Below, in pieces: positions 1-7,044 of a DNA stretch of 9,192 bases. Numbering within the stretch: position 1 is the stretch's first letter; every line of letters begins with the position of its first letter. The notes below the pieces were generated by a model, which ran no database searches, was not told where the DNA came from, and worked only from the letters and a program-made list of their open reading frames with translations. The stretch comes from Fusobacterium sp. GTDB taxonomy: Bacteria > Fusobacteriota > Fusobacteriia > Fusobacteriales > Fusobacteriaceae. The stretch is taken from NCBI GenBank assembly GCA_030527385.1, contig JAUNAY010000044.1, positions 1 to 9,192 on the forward strand. The letters run 5' to 3'. Made by a program: the position numbers and the translations under genes.

Positions 1-357
1 ACTTAAAATATCTGGTTTTTCTATTTCAAAGCTAGGTGAATCTATAACTTCCACTGGATTATTTTTTATATAACCATTCTTTAATAAAAATTTAAAAAAC
101 GATCTTAAAGATGAAAGTTTTCTATTTAAAGATCTTTTTCCTACATTATTATCCTGTAAAGATATTAAAAATCCTCTAAGCATAACTGAAGTTATTTCCA
201 TTACATCTGTTATTTTTTCTATTTCTTTTAAATAAACAGACAGTTGAGATAGATCTTTTCTTATAGACTTTACTGTATTAAGACTTTTATTTTCTCCAAA
301 CTCTATAACATACAAAAAATCTTTTATATATTTGTCTATATTCTCTATCTTTTCCAT
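1..357 (-). CDS. XerC/XerD-type tyrosine recombinase (CodV/XerC-like), N-terminal part only
   Basis: This reading frame of 119 codons runs off the left edge, so the gene is partial at its 3' end. The visible protein begins MEKIENIDKYIKDFLYVIEF and is helical. It contains SLRSFFKFLLKNGYIKNNPVE at about residues 83-103, which matches the core-binding (SAM-like) N-terminal domain of Xer/integrase recombinases, including the usual helix followed by a 'NP' turn. The catalytic domain with its R-K-H-R-H-Y residues would lie outside the window, so activity cannot be judged. In known Xer proteins this domain grips one side of the dif half-site during chromosome dimer resolution. The start is the ATG at 355-357, because an in-frame TAG lies about 27 bases upstream with no other usable start between. 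Possible ribosome sites are AAGGTG (369-374) and GAGG (360-363), both imperfectly spaced. It lies 32 bases after trmFO, as codV follows gid in Bacillus. The choice of xerC rather than xerD rests on gene order only. Confidence 0.8.
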   Translation of the reverse strand, partial: MEKIENIDKYIKDFLYVIEFGENKSLNTVKSIRKDLSQLSVYLKEIEKITDVMEITSVMLRGFLISLQDNNVGKRSLNRKLSSLRSFFKFLLKNGYIKNNPVEVIDSPSFEIEKPDILS

Positions 358-389
358 TTCCTCACTTTCACCTTTCTTTAGTATCTAAA

Positions 390-1703
390 TTAATCTAATT
401 CTCCAAGTTTTGTGTCTAAATAATCTAAAGCTATTTTTGAGATAGTATTATATCTCTCTTTTTTATCTCTTATTCTAACTCCATCTAACGATCTTATTAT
501 TCCAAAGTTTGGTCCCATTGGTTGAAAATTCTTCTTTTCTTCAGTAACATATTTTATCATAGCACCTATTGCGCTTCTGTCATCTAAGATAAAACTATCT
601 TTTCCTAATATTCTATGAGCTATATTTATAGCTGCCATTGCTCCAGTAGCTATTGATGAAACATATCCTTCGCTCCCTGTAATTTGTCCAGCAAAATATA
701 TATTTTCTTTTGTCTTTAATTTTAAAGTTTCATCTAAAAGTTTTGAAGAATTAATAAAGGTATTTCTGTGCATAACACCATATCTTATAAATTCTGCATT
801 TTCAAGCCCCGGTATCATTGTAAATACTCTTTTTTGTTCTCCCCATTTTAAATTTGTTTGAAATCCTACAATATTATATAATTTTCCCTCTTTATCATCT
901 TGTCTTAATTGAACAACTGCGTAATCCATCTTATCTGTATTAGGATTTATAAGTCCCTTTGGTTTAAGAGGACCAAAAATTAAAGTTCTTTCTCCTGTCA
1001 TAGCTATTCTTTCTACTGGCATACAAGCTTCAAATAACTTTTCCTCTTCAAATGTTTTTAACGGTACTCTTTCAGCCGTAATTAAAGCATTATAAAAAGC
1101 ATAATACTCCTCTTTATTCATAGGACAATTTATATACTCTCCCTCACCTTTACCATAACGTGATTGTCTATACGCTTTTGTCATATCTATTGATTCAAGT
1201 GTCACAATAGGAGCTGCAGCATCATAAAAATATAGATGATCACTATGAGTTAATTCCCCTATTTTTTTTGAAAGAGTTTCTGATGTCAATGGACCAGAAG
1301 CTAATAGTACTATTTTATCTTCTGGTATTTCTGTAAACTCTTCTTCTATTATTTCAACATTTTTCATATTTTTTAAATATTCTGTAATTTCTATTGAAAA
1401 TCCATCTCTATCAACAGCCAATGCTTGTCCTGCTGGAACTCTATTTTTATCAGCTATCTTTATTAATAACGAATCTAATCTTCTTAGTTCCTCTTTCATA
1501 AGTCCAGAAGCATTAGCAAGATTATCTCCTCCAAGTGAGTTACTACATACTAACTCTGCATAATATGGTTTTTTATGTGCTTCTGTCATCTTTTTCGATT
1601 TCATTTCATAAAGTTTTACTTTTATTCCTCTTTTTGCTAATTGATATGCTGCTTCACAACCTGCTAAACCAGCTCCTACTACTATTACTTCTTTATTTAT
1701 CAT
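390..1703 (-). CDS. trmFO: TrmFO, folate/FAD-dependent tRNA (uracil-54-C5)-methyltransferase
   Basis: The 437-residue protein has the usual length of TrmFO (formerly Gid). Known members methylate U54 of the tRNA T-loop to ribothymidine, using methylenetetrahydrofolate as carbon donor and FADH2 as reductant, in the cytoplasm. The N-terminus holds a Rossmann FAD-binding motif, VVGAGLAGCEAA (residues 8-19). The motif AELVCSNSLGGDN follows with Cys53, matching catalytic Cys53 of the B. subtilis enzyme, and EACMPVE places Cys227 where that enzyme has Cys226. Other family blocks are LIFGPLKPKGL (241-251), YFAGQITGSEGYVSSIATG (336-354, the second FAD-contacting region) and FQPMGPNFGI (393-402). The ATG at 1703 is preceded by AAGGAG (1709-1714) with a 5-base spacer. 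It lies 53 bases downstream of topA, with a hairpin in the gap, and 32 bases upstream of the recombinase gene, so it is probably co-transcribed with both. The related MnmG is much longer and is excluded by size. No defects are seen. Confidence 0.97.
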   Translation of the reverse strand: MINKEVIVVGAGLAGCEAAYQLAKRGIKVKLYEMKSKKMTEAHKKPYYAELVCSNSLGGDNLANASGLMKEELRRLDSLLIKIADKNRVPAGQALAVDRDGFSIEITEYLKNMKNVEIIEEEFTEIPEDKIVLLASGPLTSETLSKKIGELTHSDHLYFYDAAAPIVTLESIDMTKAYRQSRYGKGEGEYINCPMNKEEYYAFYNALITAERVPLKTFEEEKLFEACMPVERIAMTGERTLIFGPLKPKGLINPNTDKMDYAVVQLRQDDKEGKLYNIVGFQTNLKWGEQKRVFTMIPGLENAEFIRYGVMHRNTFINSSKLLDETLKLKTKENIYFAGQITGSEGYVSSIATGAMAAINIAHRILGKDSFILDDRSAIGAMIKYVTEEKKNFQPMGPNFGIIRSLDGVRIRDKKERYNTISKIALDYLDTKLGELD

Positions 1704-1732
1704 TACTTCTCCTTGTTTCTAAACTCAAAGAG

Positions 1733-1750
1733 CTCACCCCTAGAGGTGAG
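1733..1750 (-). terminator. GC-rich hairpin in the topA-trmFO gap; weak terminator/attenuator or RNA-processing stem
   Basis: On the minus-strand RNA, CUCACC and GGUGAG form a perfect 6-bp stem. One extra U-G pair leaves a CUAG tetraloop. It begins a few bases after tandem in-frame stop codons (TAATAA, 1754-1759) that end topA, and finishes 18 bases before the trmFO Shine-Dalgarno. It is one of the most GC-rich short stretches in the window. The bases after the stem read CUCUUUGAG, so the U-tract is poor and full termination is unlikely. It may instead reduce read-through, protect the topA transcript end or mark a cleavage site. It does not include the trmFO ribosome site in the stem. Confidence 0.45.
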
Positions 1751-1756
1751 TCCTTA

Positions 1757-4006
1757 TTATTTTTCTATTTTCTTTATATTTTTACACTCTGGGTATCCTG
1801 TACAAGCTAAGAATTTTCCCCATCTTCCTCTACTAATTTTAAATGGACGTCCACATTTTTCACATTTTCCTGCAGCTTTTAAAATTCTTTCCTCTTCATC
1901 TTGAATTTTTTTCAATTCTGTATTAATCTGCATTACTCCATTTTTTTCTTCTATCTTATCTGTTGCTAACATCTTTCTAATCTCTGGTGGTAAAGGAAGT
2001 CTATCATTGTCTTCTGCAAAGTTTTCACTTTCTAAATAACTTCCAAATCTTCCTGTTTTTAAAAGATATTTTGCTCCTGTTGAAGTTAAAACATCTGTTT
2101 CCTTCCCTTTTTTCGCTCTAACAATCTCTTCTACTTTTTCTTTAACAAATATTTTACCATTTTGTATCTCTTCTGGTGGAATTTCAATTCCTTTTAAAGA
2201 TATTCTTTCCTTGCAACCATCTTCTTCATTAGGACAAGCTAAATATCTTCCAAATCTTCCTGTTTTTAATATCATATTTCCTTTACCACAAGAACAAGGA
2301 ACATCAGATTCAATAATTCTTGACATCTCTTCTTCTACTTTTACCTTAAATTTATCTATATAGTATTTTAAATCTTTATAGAAAACAGAAAGTAAAGAGA
2401 TCCAATCCTTTTCTCCCTCTGCTACCTCATCTAGTTCATTCTCTAATTCTGCTGTAAATTTTATATTCATTATATTAGGGAAATTCTCATCTAATTTAGT
2501 CTTAATCTCATATCCTAAAGATGTCGGAACAAAACTTTTCCCCTCAAGAGCAACATACTCTCTTTTTTTCAATGTTTCTATAATTGTTGCATATGTTGAC
2601 GGTCTACCAATTCCCTCTGCTTCTAATTTTTTTACTAAAGATGATTCTGTAAATCTTGAAGGTGGTTTAGTATAGTCTTCTTTTATCAATAATTTTTCTA
2701 ATTTTAATTTATCTCCAATTTTTATTTCTGGAAACTCTCCTAATGGTAAATCTTCCTCTTCTTTAAATATCTTATAGTATCCATCAAAAATAATCTTATT
2801 GATAGTTCCTCTAAAATCAAATTTATCATAATTACACACAAGCTCAAATTGCTCATATTTCATAGGAGCTAATTGAGAAATTATAAATCTCTCCCATATA
2901 AGTTTATATAATTTTTGTTGATCCTTATCTAAAGTATTTTTTAAACTATCTGGAGTTAAATTTATATCAGTAGGTCTAATTGCTTCGTGGGCATCTTGAA
3001 TTTTTTGCTTACTCTTAGTTGTTTTTTTAACTCCTAAATACTCTTTTCCAAAATTTTCAAGAATATAATTTTTTGCCATCTCTACTGCATCATCTGATAT
3101 TCTTGTAGAGTCTGTTCTCATATAAGTAATAAGTCCTTTATGATTTCCATCAATATCAATTCCCTCATAAAGTCCTTGTGCTATTCTCATAGTTTTTGAA
3201 GCTGAAAAACCAAGATATGAAGATGCTAATTGTTGCAAAGTACTTGTTTTTAGTGGCAAAGGTGAATTTTTACTTTTCTTTGAAACCTTAGCTTCAATTA
3301 CTTCAAAATCTTCCTTTTCCACTTTTTTTATATCTTCAACTATTTGTGGGTCTGTCAATTTATCTATTTTCTTATTTTCTACTTTATATAGAGATAATTT
3401 TAATTTATTTTTAAACTCCCCTTTAACTTCCCAAAACTTTACAGGAACAAACTTCTTTATCTCATCTTCAAGATCACAAATTAATTTTAAAGCTACTGAT
3501 TGAACTCTTCCTGCACTTGTATTTGATGATATACTCTTCCATAAAAGAGAACTTATTCCATATCCAACTAGTCTATCTAGTATTCTCCTTGCTTGTTGGG
3601 CATTTACTTTGTCCATATCTATTTTTCTTGGATGTGTTATAGAATCCTTTATAGCTGTTTCTGTTATTTCATTAAATTCTATTCTATTGGGATCATCTTC
3701 AGAAAGTTTTAAAGCATAAGCTATATGCCAAGCTATTGCTTCTCCCTCTCTATCAGGGTCAGATGCTAAAAATACTTTGTCAGATTTTTTTGCCATATCT
3801 TTTAATTTTTTTATTACTTCCCCTTTTCCTTTAATAGTAGAATATGAAGGCTTAAAATTATTATCCACATCTACACCTAATTTACTCTTAGGCAAATCCC
3901 TAACGTGTCCAAACGATGCTATAACATGAAAGTCCTTTCCAAGTATTTTTTCTATTGTTTTAGCCTTAGCTGGAGATTCAACTATTACTAAATTTTTCTT
4001 ACCCAA
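1757..4006 (-). CDS. topA: DNA topoisomerase I (type IA)
   Basis: This 749-residue protein matches bacterial topoisomerase I, which relaxes negative supercoils by passing one DNA strand through a transient break. The TOPRIM domain starts immediately (LVIVESPAKAKTIEKILG, residues 6-23, with Glu10) and carries the Mg-binding SDPDREGEA motif (82-90). The active-site tyrosine is Tyr295 in ITYMRTDS. PSRFTE (449-454) and EGIGRPSTYA (464-473) are further type IA signatures. The C-terminus has three related ribbon modules. The first has Cys571/573/591/598, the middle one (TGRFGSYLES, 651-660) has lost its cysteines, and the last has Cys715/718/735/741. The start codon is TTG at 4004-4006. An in-frame TGA lies just upstream, AGAGGTG (4014-4020) is 7 bases away, and the first internal ATG would delete the start of TOPRIM. 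It follows dprA after 90 bases, with a possible promoter of its own, and precedes trmFO. The length and all catalytic motifs are intact. Confidence 0.98.
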   Translation of the reverse strand: MGKKNLVIVESPAKAKTIEKILGKDFHVIASFGHVRDLPKSKLGVDVDNNFKPSYSTIKGKGEVIKKLKDMAKKSDKVFLASDPDREGEAIAWHIAYALKLSEDDPNRIEFNEITETAIKDSITHPRKIDMDKVNAQQARRILDRLVGYGISSLLWKSISSNTSAGRVQSVALKLICDLEDEIKKFVPVKFWEVKGEFKNKLKLSLYKVENKKIDKLTDPQIVEDIKKVEKEDFEVIEAKVSKKSKNSPLPLKTSTLQQLASSYLGFSASKTMRIAQGLYEGIDIDGNHKGLITYMRTDSTRISDDAVEMAKNYILENFGKEYLGVKKTTKSKQKIQDAHEAIRPTDINLTPDSLKNTLDKDQQKLYKLIWERFIISQLAPMKYEQFELVCNYDKFDFRGTINKIIFDGYYKIFKEEEDLPLGEFPEIKIGDKLKLEKLLIKEDYTKPPSRFTESSLVKKLEAEGIGRPSTYATIIETLKKREYVALEGKSFVPTSLGYEIKTKLDENFPNIMNIKFTAELENELDEVAEGEKDWISLLSVFYKDLKYYIDKFKVKVEEEMSRIIESDVPCSCGKGNMILKTGRFGRYLACPNEEDGCKERISLKGIEIPPEEIQNGKIFVKEKVEEIVRAKKGKETDVLTSTGAKYLLKTGRFGSYLESENFAEDNDRLPLPPEIRKMLATDKIEEKNGVMQINTELKKIQDEEERILKAAGKCEKCGRPFKISRGRWGKFLACTGYPECKNIKKIEK

Positions 4007-4013
4007 AGCTCTT

Positions 4014-4020
4014 CACCTCT
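4014..4020 (-). promoter_or_regulatory. Ribosome binding site that decides the TTG start of topA
   Basis: The minus strand reads AGAGGTG, then 7 bases, then TTG GGT AAG. An in-frame TGA overlaps this element, so no longer topA frame is possible. The conserved TOPRIM N-terminus requires a start at or very near this TTG. Confidence 0.8.
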
Positions 4021-4056
4021 ATTTACGTTTTCATTATGTTATATTAGTTCCGTTTC

Positions 4057-4085
4057 ATTTTACTAAATAATGTGAAAAAAAGCAA
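4057..4085 (-). promoter_or_regulatory. Candidate sigma70-type promoter for topA-trmFO-xer
   Basis: In the 90-base dprA-topA gap the minus strand has TTGCTT (4080-4085), a 17-base spacer and TAAAAT (4057-4062). The -10 matches 5 of 6 consensus positions and the -35 only 3 of 6. The predicted transcript would start near 4050 and carry a 5' leader of about 44 bases. A second possible -10, TATAAC (4038-4043), has only a weak -35 partner (TTAGTA, 4061-4066). The region is AT-rich enough for chance matches. The long gap compared with the other junctions is what makes a promoter here plausible. I see no convincing terminator after dprA, so read-through from uvrB-xseA-dprA is also possible. Confidence 0.4.
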
Positions 4086-4096
4086 CAATCATTTAT

Positions 4097-5155
4097 TTAT
4101 TCTCTCTTCCTATACTTTCCACCAGCAACACTTACCACAACTTTTTTTAATTCCAATCCCATTAAAATTGCTAACGCTTCTCCTGCCTTTATAGAAGTTT
4201 TTACTATTATTTCATCTAGTGTCAACTCTTTATTTAAGACATTATATATTTTTTCTTCCAATGAAGTTAAATTAAGTTTCGGTTTTGCTGTCTCCTGTTT
4301 TTCCCAACCATATTCTGACAAAATATCAGCAACATTTAGCACCAATTTTGCTTGAGAATTTTTAATCAAATCATTACAACCCTCAGAAGCTGGAGAAAAT
4401 ATATCTCCTGGAACTGCAAATACATCTCTTCCCTCTTCTAATGCTAACCCTGCTGTTATTAAACTTCCCCCTTTTTTATAACTTTCAACAACTAAAATTC
4501 CTCTTGATATTCCAGCTATTATTCTATTTCTTCTTGGAAAATTATAATTTATTGGTTCAGTTCCTAGAGGATATTCACTCAAAATTAATCCTTTTTTCTC
4601 TATCTCTTTCCATAAAATTTTATTTTCTCTAGGGTAGATTACATCTAATCCACTTCCTACTACTGCTATTGTTTTTCCACCTCTTTCTAAGCTCTTTTTA
4701 TGACATATACTATCTATTCCTAAAGCTAATCCACTAGCAGTAACTATTTTGTTTTCTACAAGCTCCTGTGAAAATTTTTCACACGCCACTCTACCATAAG
4801 TTGTAACTTTTCTTGTCCCAACTACTCCTATTATTCTTTTTTTCAAAAGTGATATATCCCCTTTATAAAATAAAAATACTGGAGGTTGATTAATATTTTT
4901 TAAAGTTTCTGGATATTCAGAACTATTATAACTTAAAATTTTAATCTCTTTCTCTTCTAATTTTTTTATCACTTCATCTATCGAAAGATTTTTAGATTCA
5001 ACTATCTTTTTATATTCACTCTCTTTTATTTGAAATTTACTTAAATAGTAATAAGCATCAAAATTAAAAATATCACTATAATTTTGAAAATTTTCCATTA
5101 ATTTTCTAATAACAGAATCTCTTACCCCAGATATTCTTAATTTATACCATTCCAA
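4097..5155 (-). CDS. dprA: DNA-processing protein DprA (Smf)
   Basis: The 352-residue protein matches DprA/Smf. Known DprA binds incoming single-stranded DNA during natural transformation and loads RecA onto it; the gene is also common in species not known to be competent. Residues 1 to about 70 form a helical SAM-like N-terminal region. The Rossmann (LOG-like) domain carries GTRKVTTYG (113-121), SGLALGID (141-148), AVVGSGLDVIYPREN (164-178), FPRRNRIIAG (206-215), KKGGSLITA (227-235) and VPGD (248-251). Residues from about 295 to the end form a winged-helix-like domain seen in many family members. The start is TTG at 5153-5155, preceded by AGGAG with an 8-base spacer. The ATG inside the same region is in another frame, and the first in-frame ATG is codon 20. 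It follows the TPR gene by 11 bases, and its Shine-Dalgarno shares bases with that gene's stop codon, which suggests coupled translation. No other competence gene is visible in the window. Confidence 0.96.
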   Translation of the reverse strand: MEWYKLRISGVRDSVIRKLMENFQNYSDIFNFDAYYYLSKFQIKESEYKKIVESKNLSIDEVIKKLEEKEIKILSYNSSEYPETLKNINQPPVFLFYKGDISLLKKRIIGVVGTRKVTTYGRVACEKFSQELVENKIVTASGLALGIDSICHKKSLERGGKTIAVVGSGLDVIYPRENKILWKEIEKKGLILSEYPLGTEPINYNFPRRNRIIAGISRGILVVESYKKGGSLITAGLALEEGRDVFAVPGDIFSPASEGCNDLIKNSQAKLVLNVADILSEYGWEKQETAKPKLNLTSLEEKIYNVLNKELTLDEIIVKTSIKAGEALAILMGLELKKVVVSVAGGKYRKRE

Positions 5156-5163
5156 AAAATCAT

Positions 5164-5169
5164 CTCCTA
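5164..5169 (-). promoter_or_regulatory. dprA ribosome binding site overlapping the TPR-gene stop codon
   Basis: The minus strand reads TAGGAG. TAG (5167-5169) is the TPR-gene stop and its last two bases are part of the AGGAG Shine-Dalgarno (5164-5168). The TTG start of dprA follows after 8 bases. This fixes the unusual start codon and points to coupling, since a ribosome ending the TPR gene already covers the next ribosome site. Confidence 0.7.
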
Positions 5170-5826
5170 TTTTACTTTACCATAAACTTTTGACAAAAGC
5201 TCTCTCAAAATTTTTGAATTTGGAAATGTTGCTCTTCCTTGTTCAAGTATAGTTTTAGCTTCGGCATATCTATCTGTCGCCATATATATATCCCCTATTC
5301 CAGCATATACATATTCATCTTTTTTATACTCTAAGTACTCTCTAAAATCACTTATAGCACTATCATAGTTTTTTAAATTTCTATTTGCTATCCCTCTTCC
5401 TAAATATGCTTCATAAAAACTAGGATTTATATCCAATACTTCGTTATATTTTGAAATAGCTTCCTGATTTTTTCCTAAAAATCTAAGAGAAGTAGCCGAT
5501 CCAAAAAGATTTCTAATATCTTTGTTATCCATAGAAAAAATTTTTTCAGCTCTCTCAAGTTGGTTCATTCTAAAATATTGATCTCCTAATTGAAATATAA
5601 CATTGCTATTTCTATTTGTAGATTCTATATACTCATTTAAAGCTATTTCATACTGAGTATTTAATTTCTTTAATCTATTTCTGTCTCTCTCATTATTCAT
5701 TTGCTCATCTAATCTTTTTAAAGTTTCACTACGATATTCATATATTGGAGCTGGCTCTCCCATAACTAACACAGTTGTTGCTAAAAACATTAATGTTCCT
5801 ATAAAGATTTTTCCTATTTTTTTCAT
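5167..5826 (-). CDS. Predicted exported tetratricopeptide-repeat (TPR) protein, function unknown
   Basis: The 219-residue protein starts with a classic Sec signal peptide. It has basic residues MKKIGK, a hydrophobic core at about 7-22, and probable cleavage after VMG (residue 23). There is no lipobox cysteine, so the mature protein should be soluble in the periplasm or outside the cell. Residues 30-70 are charged and helical. Then come about four TPR-like helical hairpins: roughly 73-100, 103-136 (AISKYNEVLDINPS), 137-170 (AYLGRGIANRNLKNYDSAISDF) and 171-203 (IGDIYMATDRYAEAKTILEQGRATFP). TPR arrays bind other proteins; no enzyme domain is seen. The ATG overlaps the xseA stop as ATGA, and AAGGAG (5835-5840) lies 8 bases upstream inside xseA, so translation is probably coupled. 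dprA follows 11 bases later. An exported protein between two cytoplasmic DNA enzymes is odd, and the linkage does not by itself reveal its job. I do not recognise a specific named family. Confidence 0.88.
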   Translation of the reverse strand: MKKIGKIFIGTLMFLATTVLVMGEPAPIYEYRSETLKRLDEQMNNERDRNRLKKLNTQYEIALNEYIESTNRNSNVIFQLGDQYFRMNQLERAEKIFSMDNKDIRNLFGSATSLRFLGKNQEAISKYNEVLDINPSFYEAYLGRGIANRNLKNYDSAISDFREYLEYKKDEYVYAGIGDIYMATDRYAEAKTILEQGRATFPNSKILRELLSKVYGKVK

Positions 5827-7028
5827 TCTATAATCTCCTTTACTACTCCCTTTATAACTCCATCTGTTAATTTGATATTTATCTCATCATCTATCTCTAT
5901 ATCTTTTATACTTTTGACACTTACACTATCTTTAGTGACAACACTATACCCCCTTTTCAAAATCTCTAATGGATTTAAACTTATTATTTTGTTAAGTCTT
6001 TTTTCTAAAATATTTCTCAAATTATCTGTTTGATATTGAAAAGCTTTTTTTAATTTTTCTTCTAACTCTATTAATTTTTGTTCTCTATTTTCAATCTCTC
6101 TGGAAAAATTTTTTATATAATAACTATTTTCTCTTTTTTCTAGCTCTTTTTTCAATATTTCTATTTGATTTTTTATTATTGAATTTATATATCTTTTTCT
6201 ATCTTCTAAACCATCTAAAATCTTAATTCTCTCTGGAACAGAAAGTTCTACTGCTTGAGTTGGAGTTGCTGCTCTTGCATCTGCTGTTAAATCACTCAAA
6301 AGATTATCTATTTCGTGCCCTACTGCTGATATAATTGGCTTCTTAGAATTAAAAAATGCAAGTGCTACATCTCTATCATTAAATGCCCAAAGATCTTCTA
6401 TGCTTCCTCCTCCCCGTCCAGCTATAATTAAATCTATCTCTTCAATCTTATTTAAAGTTTCAATCCCCTTTATTATCTCAGCCTCTGCTCCTACACCTTG
6501 AACCTTAGCTGGATAAGCATAAACATTTATTGTATTATCTCTTTTTTTTATAGTTTTTATTATATCCTGTATTGCTGCCCCTGTATATGCAGTTACAACC
6601 CCTATATTTTTAGGATATTTTGGCAACTGTTTTTTATATTTTAAATCAAAATATCCCGCTTCTGCCATCTCTTTTTTTAATTTTTCTAACTTAACAAACA
6701 ACTCCCCAAGTTCATTCTTTTTTTCTATGTGCCTTACTAATATTTGAAAATCTCCTCTATTCTCATAAAAGCCTACATCTCCAAATATCTTTACTGAATC
6801 TCCATCTTTTAAATCTTCAGCTATTTTTTTAAATTTATATTTAAAAGCTACGCATTTTATCTGTGCTTCTTTATCTTTTAAGTTAAAATAAAGATGCCCA
6901 CTTTTATAATAAGTTACTCCTGATAACTCTCCCTCTAAAAAGAACTCTCTCAAATCACTATTTTGTTCAAGATAATCTTTAACTTTTCTATTAAATTCAC
7001 TCACTGTATAAGTTCTCTCTTCAAACAT
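5823..7028 (-). CDS. xseA: Exodeoxyribonuclease VII large subunit
   Basis: The 401-residue protein is the catalytic subunit of exonuclease VII, which with several copies of small subunit XseB degrades single-stranded DNA from both ends into oligonucleotides. An OB-fold DNA-binding domain occupies residues 1 to about 100 (FFLEGELSGVTYYKSGHLYFNLKD lies at 29-52). The nuclease domain contains GVVTAYTGAAIQDI (143-156), IIAGRGGGSIEDLWAFND (201-218) and AVGHEIDNLLSDLTADARAA (235-254). The four residues I recall as critical in the E. coli enzyme, Asp155, Arg205, His238 and Asp241, are all present at the same numbers here. Residues of about 270-350 are heptad-like and charged, as in the coiled-coil that binds XseB. 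LNPLEILKRGYSVV (351-364) is the typical C-terminal signature. The ATG has AAGGAG (7038-7043) 9 bases upstream, overlapping the uvrB stop. xseB is not adjacent: the next gene is the TPR gene, through an ATGA overlap. Confidence 0.97.
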   Translation of the reverse strand: MFEERTYTVSEFNRKVKDYLEQNSDLREFFLEGELSGVTYYKSGHLYFNLKDKEAQIKCVAFKYKFKKIAEDLKDGDSVKIFGDVGFYENRGDFQILVRHIEKKNELGELFVKLEKLKKEMAEAGYFDLKYKKQLPKYPKNIGVVTAYTGAAIQDIIKTIKKRDNTINVYAYPAKVQGVGAEAEIIKGIETLNKIEEIDLIIAGRGGGSIEDLWAFNDRDVALAFFNSKKPIISAVGHEIDNLLSDLTADARAATPTQAVELSVPERIKILDGLEDRKRYINSIIKNQIEILKKELEKRENSYYIKNFSREIENREQKLIELEEKLKKAFQYQTDNLRNILEKRLNKIISLNPLEILKRGYSVVTKDSVSVKSIKDIEIDDEINIKLTDGVIKGVVKEIIE

Positions 7029-7037
7029 CTATCTTTT

Positions 7038-7044
7038 CTCCTTA
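7038..7044 (-). promoter_or_regulatory. xseA ribosome binding site overlapping the uvrB stop codon
   Basis: The minus strand reads TAAGGAG. The uvrB stop TAA (7042-7044) supplies the first bases of AAGGAG (7038-7043), with 9 bases to the xseA ATG. It is the same arrangement as at the TPR-dprA junction and supports one operon from uvrB through dprA. Confidence 0.7.

Noticed and set aside
1535..1904. Two plus-strand open frames of 91 and 63 codons
   Set aside because: They run opposite trmFO and topA, have leucine/phenylalanine-rich low-complexity translations typical of antisense AT-rich coding DNA, and show no protein-family features.
1741..4020. CACCUCU in the topA 3' hairpin is complementary to the topA ribosome site AGAGGUG
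   Set aside because: A 7-base match over more than 2 kb is easily chance, since any strong ribosome site resembles the complement of such a stem. There is no supporting structure.
4075..4100. Seven-T run after the dprA stop as a terminator
   Set aside because: No stable GC-containing stem precedes it. The run is better explained as part of the AT-rich promoter spacer.
4441..4632. Plus-strand open frame of 63 codons inside dprA
   Set aside because: It is entirely antisense to conserved DprA motifs, with a low-complexity hydrophobic translation. I treat it as a shadow.
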